Positions 49,121 to 59,256 of a stretch of 64,000 nucleotides of DNA are shown in pieces. Each line of letters begins with the position of its first letter. Position 1 is the first letter of the stretch. The translations under genes were made by a program, and so were the position numbers. The stretch comes from Narthecium ossifragum (Eukaryota > Streptophyta > Magnoliopsida > Dioscoreales > Nartheciaceae): the NCBI GenBank assembly GCA_963920575.1, contig OY986969.1, positions 24,219,434 through 24,283,433 on the forward strand. The letters run 5' to 3'. The notes under the pieces were generated by a model. The model was not told the DNA's origin and did not search any database. It saw only the letters and a list, made by a program, of their open reading frames with translations.

Positions 49121-50310
49121 CAGAGTAGAAGATTGGACAAGTTCTAGATGGTGCTCGCCATCAACAAGCTCACCCAGATCTCTCGGCTTGTTGATCTCTC
49201 TCTCTGACTTGGTCGGGGCTAAAAATGTAGGATTCGGAGCGGATGTTGAACTAATCCCAAGTTTGATCCGATAGTACAAAACCGGACTCGGAGCTGATTT
49301 TACTAGTGGATTTTGGAGCTCCACGGAGATGAACAATTAAAGTTGGATTGGGCCCGCGAATGAGTCCAATCCAATACGATCATTTGCATCGGACTTGATG
49401 AGTTGGTGGGATCGGAAAAAGGTTAGAGAAATTGGTTTATCTAGTATAAGTTTATGTTCCCATGGAGGTAAGGCATGAACCATCAGTATCTATCTAGATA
49501 AGTAATGCATTTTGCATTTTATGTAATTCACAAGAAAACCATTCTCTAGTTAGTACATTTTGTATGAATATTGTCTTTGGATGAGGATTATATAAATCAG
49601 CTCGATTTTGATTCGTTGCTATCGCACTAAACAATAGTGATTTTTGGGTATTTTCTATCATTCAACTTGCGTGTGGCTTTTGTAGCTCTAATTAGTCATC
49701 AGATTAGATAAAAATATTGAGACATTGGAGGAACCCAAATGATGCAACATGTTATTCTCAAAGTTCGAAGAGTTCTTCTGTATATATCACGATTTGAATC
49801 ATGTTGATTCATTAAAAAAATTCCTCATATGGGCTAATGAATAAGAAAGTAGAATGTTGCTAGTGGCGTCCAAGGCAAGACAGACTTTCCCCAGCAGTTG
49901 AAAAAAAAAATTAAGAAAGGTATTGTCAAGCTGACACAGTATTTTCATTGTCTTGTCTCCGTCAAGTCCCTCTTAGAATTTTTTTTTTCTTCTTTTTTTC
50001 ACTATTTGAGTCCAAAGCTTAGAACAAACCGCCACTATACCATCAAGCCCATCATCGTGGATACAAGGGCACTTTACACCATTAGTTATCCCAATTCACC
50101 CTTCTTGGGCATTTTACATCATTTAGTTATCATGAATAAATTACAGCGCATTAATGTTTCACAAGAACATCCTTAATTTAAGTCTAATCTGGTAAAAGCG
50201 TTTGTATAATCTGGTAAAAGACTGTGTGAACACAATGTCTATATAACAGCAACGCATATTGATAAACTTGGATTTTATATATTCTTATTGCAATAAAGAA
50301 TAGTTATTAA
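49121..50310. other. 5' flank of the fucosyltransferase gene and AT-rich spacer
   Basis: The first 200 bases are the likely promoter and leader. Beyond that I see no gene. A small duplication of 'aatctggtaaaag' lies at 50188 and 50207. Confidence 0.45.
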
Positions 50311-50503
50311 TTCACCTTGGAATTTTTATTTTTCAAGTGTTACAATGCTTTTTTTTTAATCACAACTGGACATCAAAATAGCACATATATGTTGAGATAT
50401 GAGAGACTTAATTTGCCTTGGAATTTTTAATTTTCCAGTGTAGAAATGCTTTTTTTAATCACAACTAGACGTCAAAATAGCACATATATGTTGAGATATG
50501 GGA
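50311..50503. repeat. Approximately 101-bp tandem duplication
   Basis: Two copies starting CCTTGGAATTTTT (50316 and 50417) share the phrase caaaatagcacatatatgtt, with a few differences. Confidence 0.85.
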
Positions 50504-50514
50504 GGAAGACCAAA

Positions 50515-51600
50515 AAAATATCCAAATAGGTTTGATTGGAAAATTGGAAAAAGTTCTTGCCTTATCATCCGTTTAAACATTTCCATCAAACATTATTGTA
50601 GACGATAGATTTTTATCAAGTATGGCTACTTATTTTGTGTCTAATTGATGATAGAGACTGGAACAAGCTATTTGTATTTCAACCATACGAAGGGGAAAAC
50701 TACAAACATGGAGCTGCCCATGTAGGTAGATTTATTATTTTAAGGTTTGAATTATGGAATCAAAATTTGGTTTAGTAGAACATAATATTTATGGACAAAT
50801 ATATTCTTGATATCATATAGTCAACGTTAACATATACACATGTGTTTGTAAGCAAATAGAGTGTTGAGGCGGTAGAGCCTAATCTTAGCAATAGAAGTCT
50901 CTATTGTGGCAAGCGAGAAGCACTTTGTCCTCTAATAGGATTCTCTTTCCAGCAACTTTATTACAATTTCTTGTGAATTGTGATAGTATATATATGTACG
51001 AGTGAGAGAGAGGGGAAAGATTAATTGGTTTTGTATCCTATTATAAAATGACTTTCATGATTTCCTATATATATGTAGGTGTTTGTATACCTATGTATTA
51101 GGTATGAAAGAAAGGAAGAAAAGGATTGGCTAGGAATGAAAGTGAAGAAGCTTGGGTGAGAAAAAAAGGTGAGGCCGGCAGCAACTCTAAATTCGAGGCT
51201 TGAAGCAACATTTATTTTGCAGAAGAGAGAGCTGCTTTGGTGAGAGAGAAGTAGGTTCTCTCGTGGTTTTCTCGTGTATTCTAGTGAATCTGTTATGGCC
51301 CCATCAACGTACAATTAGAGGGAAGCATGTAAAATCCCTGTTTTCTGTGTTCGCTTCTTCGATCTATTTTTTTTTTTTGGTTCACTACTCGATCTCGATC
51401 CGAGTGGAGTATCTAGTGAAACCCCAACAATTGGTTTAGGAGCATAGGTTCGTGGGTGATCAAAAGCGATGATGGAAGATGAGAATATCAACATCGGCAA
51501 GTTCAGCGATACAAACTTCGAATTCTGAAAGATGCGGATATAAAACTATTCCTCCCAGAAGGATCTATTCCTCCCAGAAAGATCTACGGATAATTGGCTA
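50515..51600 (+). mobile_element. Truncated Ty1-copia fragment, copy 1 (flank, 5' LTR, leader)
   Basis: A LTR of 568 bases at 50862-51429 (TGTTGAGGCGG...CCCCAACA) is followed by a decayed primer site (ATTGGTTTAGGAGC) and the start of gag (MMEDENINIGKF, TNFEF), then a break near 51600. The 5' flank from 50515 also recurs in copy 2, apart from about 190 bases present only here. Confidence 0.75.
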
Positions 51601-52004
51601 CACCTCCGTAGTAACCAAACTTTACTGTTCAAAAAACCACTTCATGTGTTTTAAGCCAAAACCCCCATTTATTTATTAGTTATATTGTTCCGCGAGTAAG
51701 CTGTCCCCCCGCCCGATAATTTCCTCCATCACCATACGTTATCTTATCGTGGATCGAATGAGGTCACGCTCTCATTGGCCAGGATACACATGTAGGGCCC
51801 TTCTGAGAATGGTGGCAAAGTTGGGCACTTGTAGTGATATTTTATGGGGCGATTTAATTGGTGCTTTCGTGTTTGCACGTGAAAATGTACACGTTTCTAC
51901 TTTCTTTTTCCGAGGCGAAGGCGACGTGCAGAGAGAGCTATCTTCAATTTTTACTATTTTAATTTCATCGGTCCTTCTACGTTAATATCCTATTTGTCAT
52001 TTAA
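51601..52004. other. Unique spacer between the two copia copies
   Basis: No recognisable gene or repeat. It separates the truncated leader of copy 1 from the minisatellite. Confidence 0.5.
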
Positions 52005-52318
52005 ACCTCAAACCAAACAGAGACAACTCAAGTCAAAGAGAGAGAACTCAATCCAAAGAGAAAAAACTCAAGCTAAAGAGAGAAAACTCGTAAAAGAGAA
52101 AAAAACTCAAGCCAAACAGTGAAAACTCAAACTAAAGAGAGAAAATTCAAACCAAAGAGAGAAAATTCGAACTAAAGAGAGAAAACACAAGCCAAAGATA
52201 GAAACTCAAACCAAAGAGAGAAAACTCGTAAAAGAGAGAAAACTCAAAAGAGAAGAGAGAAAACTCGTAAAAAAGGAGAGAAAACTCGTAAAAGAGGAGA
52301 GAAAACTCGTAAAATATC
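52005..52318. repeat. Minisatellite of AAAGAGAGAAAACTC units
   Basis: About 18 imperfect repeats of roughly 17-20 bases built from AAAGAGAGAAAACTCAAGCC and its shorter form AGAGAAAACTCGTAA. The array runs straight into the repeated copia flank at about 52316. Confidence 0.85.
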
Positions 52319-53720
52319 CAAATAGGTTTGATTAGAAAATTGAAAAAAGTTCTTGCCTTATCATCCGTTTAAACATTTCCATCAAACATTATTGTAGACG
52401 ATAGATTTTTATCAAGTATGGCTACTTATTTTGTGTCTAATTGATGATAGTGTTTGTAAGCAAATAGGGTGTTGAGGCGGTAGAGCCTAATCTTACTTCC
52501 AATAGAAGTCTCTAGTGTGGCAAGCGAGAAGCACTTTGTCCTCTAATAGGATTCTCTTTCCAGCAACTTTATTACATTTTCTTATGAATTGTGATAGTAT
52601 ATATATGTACGAGTGAGAGAGAGGGGAAAGATTAATTGGTTTTGTATCCTATTATAACATGACTTTCATGATTTCCTATATATATGTAGGTGTTTGTATA
52701 CCTATGTATTAGGTATGAAAGAAAGGAAGAAAAGGATTGGCTATGAATGAAAGTGAGGATGCTTGGGTGAGAAAAAAAGGTGAGACCGGCAGCAACTCTA
52801 AATTCGAGGCTTGAAGCAACATTTATTTTGCAGGAGAGAGAGCTGCTTGTTGAGAGAGAAGTAAGTTCTCTCGTGGTTTTCTCGTATATTCTAGTGAATC
52901 TGTTATGGCCCCATCAACGTACAATTAGAGGGAAGCATGTAAAATCCCTGTTTTTTGTGTTCGCTTCTTCGATCTATTTTTTTTCTTTTGGTTCACTACT
53001 CGATCTCGATCCGAGTGGAGTATCTAGTGAAACCCCAACAATTGGTTTAGGAGCATAGGTTGGTGGGTGATCAAAAGCGATGATGGAAGATGAGAATATC
53101 AACATCGACAAGTTCATCGATACAAACTTCAAATTCTGAAAGATGCGGATATAAAACTATTTCTACCAGAAGGATCTATTCCTCCCAGAAGAATCTATTT
53201 CTATATTGGGAGATCCTTGATTGGAAGGCGTTAGGGACGATTCGACTCTCCCTAACACAGTCGGTGTCGTTCAACGTATCCAAGAATAAGATTACTAAAG
53301 ACTTGATGGCAGCCCTATCAAACATATACGAGAAGCCCTCTGCTTCCAACAAGGTGCATCTCGATCATAAAAGAAGCTATTCAACATGAAGATGATTGAG
53401 GAGATATTAGATCACTTTAACGACTTCAATATATGAAATAACCTCTCGGTTGGAATTTATTGGTATTGTCTTTAATGATGAAAATCCGTGCTCTTGATCT
53501 TCTTTTATTGAGTTTGTCGAAGAGTTGGAATAGTTTGGTAGTGGCTATAAGCAACTCGACTCGATCGGCAAAATTGAAGCATGAGGATGTGATCAGTTGC
53601 ATCCTAAGAGAGGAGAGCCTCGTTGTTGCAGAAAAGACGCCAGAATCACAGGAGGTTGATCCAGATCAGTCTTAAACACCGAGGAAAGAGGAAGGAGGCT
53701 AGTCAAAGATAACAAGAACT
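52312..53720 (+). mobile_element. Truncated Ty1-copia fragment, copy 2 (flank, 5' LTR, leader, gag)
   Basis: Repeats copy 1 closely, LTR at 52470-53040, but continues into gag. Both copies are 5' LTRs with the same upstream flank, so they arose by duplication of an inserted, truncated element and are not the two LTRs of one element. Confidence 0.75.
53083..53690 (+). pseudogene. Copia gag (UBN2-type) relic
   Basis: The reading frame contains copia gag landmarks: INIDKFIDTNF, KALGTIRLSLTQSVSFNVSK, DLMAALSNIYEKPSASNKVH and a later NSLVVAISNSTRSAKLKHED segment in another frame. Stop codons (after TNFKF, after the KMRI segment) and at least two frame changes make it dead. No protease or polymerase follows. 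Confidence 0.75.
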
Positions 53721-53734
53721 GTTGAAGATCATTC

Positions 53735-53815
53735 TTTTTTTTTTTCTTTTGATTCGATGATACTCGATCCCAATCTGAGTGGAAGTATCCGGTATATACT
53801 CCTACAAACCCCAGC
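53735..53815 (+). repeat. Possible 3' LTR tail remnant of the same copia family
   Basis: A poly-T followed by cttttgattcgatgatactc and gagtggaagtatc resembles the last 80 bases of the LTRs at 51365-51429 and 52976-53040. Confidence 0.5.
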
Positions 53816-54688
53816 ACAGGGGATCAGATCGGAGGACTTTGGTGGGCACACTCTTTTAGAATTAAAACTGCTATTTAAAAGGTAACTTACGATATTGATC
53901 GAACATTATAACAAGTGATACGGAAACCCTCCACCGGGCCACCGGCGCGTCCTCCACTGGCGCGTGTTGCGTGTTTAGTGAGTCAAATACGACTGGAGGA
54001 CGCGAAAATTCAGACGACTAGCAGATCCTCAAATAATCAAACCGCTAGCTAGAAGTTTCTAAGCATCAGGCATGCTGATTGCTGTCACCGCGAAAGCGGG
54101 TTATTTCGTCTTTAATAAAAAACCAAAGGGAAAGTAGCAAGAAAACCTGCTACTTTCTGCATCATTAATATACCTGTATCAATAATCCATCATCAACATA
54201 TAAATGTTGATATAAACTATCAGAGCCTACCAGCTACCATATAATCCAGCCATACATGCATCTACCTTGCATGCACATGCAACACATCCATGCATGCATG
54301 TTGCTTGCTCAATCTTGTGATATTGCATCGATCTAATGCAGAAATATTGACACCTTCGTCAGAGTAATCTAATCCTAATTAAACTGAATCCCAGTAGATT
54401 AATTTGACCAGCCCTTCACGGATACTGCAATACAAATTAATTTGTTCTATAATTAAATACTAATCAAAAGGGCAAATAACAAATCCGTGCATGCAAACTC
54501 TTTAATTTTCAGTTGAAACTCTTCACCATCATTTTCTGTCATACTGTGAACAGAAAAAGGAGGGAGAGGGGGAAAGAGACGAAGAAGATAGAGCTAGAGG
54601 AAATAAAAAGAACAAACGTACGTCCTGATTCCTGAAGTATGTACGTACATATGATACACAACTGATGAAAGCTGTGGAACATAAATGG
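53816..54688. other. Intergenic region
   Basis: 3' flank of the small minus-strand gene. AT-rich, with repeated TGCATG words around 54255-54300. No further gene is seen. Confidence 0.5.
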
Positions 54689-55534
54689 TTAGAATGGTGC
54701 AGAGGCAATATCGCATCTCATTTCCGCAAGTCGATTCAGTACTAGTGGATGGTATTCCAACTCCCCCACCGTATCGTCTCCAGAATCCTCCTCCATCTTT
54801 TTATTGTTCTTCATGGTCAGCACAGGCTTTAATCCCTGAGGAATAATTAACAGACCATTATAAGTTATGACTGAGACCAAGATTCCATACATATATACAT
54901 GCAGTTCATTAGATTCTCATGGATGCATGACTTTAACATATATATGCAATTAACCTCAAGCAAGTAGATATATATACCTCATAATATATACTACAATCAC
55001 CCACTAGTCCTAATCTCTTAGTCTTATATCATCCTCTCGTACGTAGATGAAGTTAATTAATTAGACCAAATTCAACCATTTAAGGGAACCTATCATCGAT
55101 CTTTGCTCCTCCAAACAATTAATCAAATCCTAGAAATAAACCTTATTACAAGATCTGCATGCTCTTGAAGATTTATATATGAATCCTATGGAAAACCGGC
55201 CCAATAATATATTTTCTCCTTACATCCCAAGTTTAAAAGAAAACAAGAAACAGCTCACAAGTCACAAGCTTTTGAGATATTGATTACCGACCTCTGTGAA
55301 GATGCTGATGGCCTCCTCTACGGTGTTGGTGTTCATCACACACAATGCTGCATCCTATCAAAACAAACAACAAACCAAACAAATCTATCAACACCCATCG
55401 ATCAAACTCCAAATATCACAAAAGAAATAAAGAGATCCAAGAGTACTACCTACCCTGGCATATTGTAGCTGTTCCAGCGTTAGGGTTCTTGGCTCAGCCT
55501 CTATGGATGACACCCTCTCTATGCTCCTCGTCAT
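54689..55534 (-). CDS. Small plant protein of unknown function, 96 residues
   Basis: Three exons, 55534-55454, 55354-55292 and 54835-54689, join in frame. The protein starts MTRSIERVSSIEAEPRTLTL, continues EQLQYAR, DAALCVMNTNTVEEAISIFT, EGLKPVLTMKN and an acidic stretch (KMEEDSGDDT), and ends CDIASAPF. The arrangement (EQLQYAREAALYV...EEALxIFTEGL and a SAPF-like C-terminus) recalls a family of small plant-specific, probably inducible proteins, but I cannot name its function. There is no signal peptide or membrane helix. The intron 2 donor, GTCGGT, is weak. Tandem GAA codon-like repeats lie in the leader just upstream (55545-55560). Confidence 0.7.
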
Positions 55535-56489
55535 CTCTTCTATCTTCTTCTTCTTCTTCTTCAAAACAATGACAACACAGCAACAATCGCAATGGCAGGT
55601 AAGCTATGTATATATGTACGCCTTTCTTGTTTCTGAAGAGAGAATGGTCTTCCAACTTTGGATTACTAGCTAGCTCCAGGGGTCATGCAGCGTCCTTGGC
55701 TACTTATAGGAAAACATCAACATGGACACGTGTCAAGGGACGAACGTGGCCATACACGTGCGTGGAATTTTGTGGGGTACGTGGCGAGAGATGACAGAAC
55801 CGGAGGTTTTGGGTCAGGATATGGATCATGGGACTTTGAATGAAAGTTGAACACGTTTATGTATCCACATTGAGAACAGAGACTTCTCGGCGTCGTCGCA
55901 CCTCAAAAATGCTGACTAATCGGCAAAAGAACTTCCTGTCAGAAACATCTAATTATATTATACTTTGTCAAATTAAATTAAAATTTATATATATAAATAT
56001 ATATATAATAAGATCAGTTTTTAAGACATATAAGTCATAATGTGAGTCATTAAACTATGCACACGTGATATAGGGTTATAACAAAATAAGTAGAGAGAGA
56101 GAATATATATTATGTAGTGTTGGGGGGCACGAGGCCAATTTGTTGAATCATATGTTACGTCATAACTAATTTCTAACGTAGCGTACACGTGACGGGTTAT
56201 TATAGAATAAGAGAGGTGAGGGGGAGAAAGAAGGGGTGTGTGGTTAGACGTGCCAGGTGACACGGGTTCCACATAATATGCATATATATATACATTAAAT
56301 TAATATCTTATGACGTGACATCTAAGTTATGACATGCCATCTGAATCATATATATATGGTGCACACATGGCGAATGAGGAAGAGAGGGTAGTTACATGTG
56401 GTTATCGGGTGGTTAAGATTAAGAGAGGATGTAATGGGGGGTGATTACCAATGCTATGCGACGCGGGGCCCACATGTATCATCCTTATA
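55535..56489. other. Promoter side of the small gene and AT-rich spacer
   Basis: Several ACGTG-containing words (55729-55785: cacgtgtc, aacgtggc, cacgtgcg, tacgtggc) cluster within 250 bases upstream of the start codon. These are G-box/ABRE-like cores and could make the gene stress- or ABA-responsive. Further out the sequence is TA-rich, without a gene. Confidence 0.5.
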
Positions 56490-57300
56490 AGCCCTGTTTG
56501 GCACGCCTCGGATCCCGCGGATCCGTGGGATCTGGGGACGAGCGGATTCCATTCCGCGGGATCCATGTGTTTGGATCCCACGGCGGATCCCGAGCGGATC
56601 CCAAATCCGCGCGATTCGCGCGGACACCGGGGGTGGAATCTGTGGGCGCGGATTCCGTCCCTTGGATACCGCGGATCCGCGGTATCCAAACAGGCCCATA
56701 TAGGAGCATGGTTATAAGTTAACCTTTTGTTGTTCTACTGGCATCCTATGTGGTAGGGTTTATCCTATGTGGCGGCTGATGTGGAGGGGGTAATAGTGGG
56801 GGAGGGGGGAGTTAGGGGAGGTTAGTGGGGAGTTATGAGGGAGATGGTGGTTACCCTACCATGTGGCAGGGCAAAAGACTAGTATCATCCTTATATAGGA
56901 GCATGGTTATAAGTTAATCTTTTGCTGTCCTATTGGCATCCTATGTGGCATGGTTTATCCTATGTAACTATGTTGAGAGGGTAATAGTGGGGGAGGTGGA
57001 GAGTTAGTGGGGAGTTATGAGGGAGGTGAGAGGAATGGTGGTTACCCTGACATGTGGCAGGGGATAAGACATGATAGTTATATATATATCATCCTTACAT
57101 GACATGATAGTTATAAAATAACCATTGCGTTGTAATACGTGGATCCTACATGACAGGCTTAGTCCTATGTGGAGCCTGCATGGAGGGGGAAGTTAGTGGG
57201 GGAGGTGATTAATGGGGAGGATAATGGGTGGTTAATGACGAAGTTAGTGGGTGATTAATAGGAAAGATAACGGATGATTAGCCTACCAAGTGGCATTTTT
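56395..57300. repeat. Degenerate tandem repeats of about 190 bases
   Basis: Units share 'atcatccttatataggagcatggttataagtta', 'gcatcctatgtgg' and 'accctaccatgtggcagggc'. Starts are near 56700, 56890 and, more diverged, 57090. The left-most unit is interrupted by the MITE at 56490-56697. Confidence 0.7.
56490..56697. mobile_element. MITE of the same GGATCCGCGG-rich family
   Basis: Ends AGCCCTGTTTGG and (reversed) GGGCCTGTTTGG are flanked by ATA at 56487-56489 and 56698-56700. The neighbouring repeat unit near 56883 has 'atccttatataggagcatgg' without the element, an empty-site control. The interior is full of GGATCC/CCGCGG palindromes. Confidence 0.8.
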
Positions 57301-57750
57301 TTGTTTTTTTCCTCAATGTATAAATCTACAGTTTGGCTACTTGACCTATATGTTGCAACGCTTAAAATGACCCATATCAATTCATATAAAGTCACATCAT
57401 GCGACACTAAATGGTATTTTTTTCTATATTTTTCATTTAATTCAAAAGGATGATGTATCAGACGATGTGTATTATCAGAAGCAACAACAACCAAACAATC
57501 TAAATATCAAATTTATATATGTTGTTTTTTTCAAATTTATTATAATCATGTAAAAACGATCAAAACAAAATATTCGAAGTCATAAATCTAATTTGCAATT
57601 TTTCAATGATATATAATACGGAATTAAAACCCCCCCAATAAGGGACTCTAGCTAAAAAGGTACTAGTTGCTGCTTAAGTTCACTTGCAGTAACGTGATCC
57701 TAATAATCCAAGAAGGACCGAGAAGGAGGTGGTAGAAGATTCCTTTCTAA

Positions 57751-57974
57751 GCCTCGTTTCGTTGAGGGATAATGAGGGATAATCTCACCTTATTTTTTCT
57801 TATTTTTATTTTTTATTCAAACATCAAACCAATAATTACGGAACTATTATTATTTCACCGACCCATTCATCTCTATGTTTTCTTATTCTCATTCCTTAAA
57901 TTCATCTTTTCTAATCCCATCTAGCCCGTGACTCTTCTTAATCCTATTCTCTTTTAACCCCGAACCAAATGGGC
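57751..57974. mobile_element. Tourist-like MITE
   Basis: GCCTCGTTTCGTT at the left end and (reversed) GCCCATTTGGTTC at the right are partial inverted repeats flanked by TAA/TTA. The element is AT-rich, 224 bases, non-coding. Confidence 0.5.
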
Positions 57975-58208
57975 TTAGAGATCGGAAGATATTTCGTAGG
58001 AGACAAATGTAACGGAGTTACTGACTTTGATGGATTTAATTAATATAGAAAATTATTGGCGTAGCTAACGAACGCGTGGAGAACAAGAAATGAGATTGAG
58101 GTGGGCTGATGCGCATTAATTATTGGTATCGGAAAGAGTAATCATATGATGCAAAGGTGGCAAAGGAGATATTATTTCTTTTGGTGTTGATTTTCTTTGG
58201 ATGAGTGC

Positions 58209-58594
58209 TGTTGAGTTTGTGGAGCCTGATCATGACGTACCCGATCATGACCCACTATGCAGAGTTGACGGGGTCCGGGGCAGCGCCCCGCGGGGTCCAG
58301 GGGCAGCGCCCCGGCGGGGGTTTCCGGGGGCAGCGCCCTCGGAACAAAAATGGATTTGTAGATCTGTTGATAGGGGTAGTTTATGTAATTTTCTATACCC
58401 TATGTGCCGAAACCCTAGGATATGAGGGTTTGTATGGACGGCCGCCATATGTAACTTGTAATCTGGCTTTTTGCCTCTGAGATAGTGAAACCTTCAGCGA
58501 CTCCGTGGACGTAGCCCTATTCTGGGGTGAACCATGTAAATCTTGTGTTTGTGATTGCTTGCTTCTTCTTCCTCCTCTTCTATAGATCCTAACA
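58209..58594 (+). mobile_element. Ty1-copia-type solo LTR
   Basis: A 386-base sequence TGTTGAGTTTG...TCCTAACA is flanked by an exact 5-base duplication AGTGC (58204-58208 and 58595-58599). Near its start the palindrome-like GGGGCAGCGCCC(C) occurs three times in tandem (58278-58340). It has a late TATA-poor, T-rich end (cttcttcttcctcctcttc). The element body is gone, the usual product of LTR-LTR recombination. Confidence 0.85.
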
Positions 58595-58599
58595 AGTGC

Positions 58600-59256
58600 T
58601 GTGTTTGATAGTGAGTTATTTGGTCGATGATTAAAATCTGAATCTCAACCATAGCTTTGCAATTGAATAATGTTTTTTTTTTTTTTTTTCTCTTGTGAGA
58701 TGAACCTCCGCACTATATAAATGATCATATTGCTATTGAACAATGGCCTATATGTAAGTTAACATATTATAAGGTTATTTACACAATTGAGATTCTTTTG
58801 AAGGTGCGAACATCCCATTGACTTACCAATGAGACTGTACGACGTGTTACATGATATTACCAATAAGATATTTATTCCATCTCCATGTTTTATATTGACA
58901 TGATTTTGGATATATGGAAAGCATGCAGGTGTCTTTGTGTCCAGTCCTTGCCCCGCCAATTTGATTTCTTTTATTTCGGTGTAGCCTTGATGCAAAATGG
59001 CATGATCTAGTAGCTAGTATAACGCAGTACGACAACGTGCACTAGAATCTCAATGCAAACAATTCAATTGTACATTACATGAGACAAGTTTCAATCAGAA
59101 CGTAGAAAATAAAGTGCAATGATTAAGAGAAAGCTGCAGGTGAATGCGGAAGATCGATTTATAAAAGAAGTCGGTCTGGAAGTATTCGTTGGTCAGCGGG
59201 TTAGAAGGAACTGGAAGAGATTTGGAGAGAGAAACTCGTATGACTTGACGGGAGCA
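58600..59256. other. Spacer between the solo LTR and the fold-back element
   Basis: AT-rich with a run of T at 58672-58690. No gene is recognised. Confidence 0.5.

Noticed and set aside
49121..49336. Upstream extension of the O-fucosyltransferase by 72 codons
   Set aside because: The extra residues precede the usual family start and TM helix and look like 5' UTR; the ATG at 49120 gives the expected type-II topology.
52005..52318. CRISPR-like array of short regular repeats
   Set aside because: Units are contiguous without unique spacers and the genome is a plant; it is a minisatellite.
50862..53040. A complete copia element with LTRs at 50862-51429 and 52470-53040
   Set aside because: Both LTRs are followed by primer-site and gag-start sequence and share the same 5' flank, so they are duplicated 5' ends and not a 5'/3' pair.
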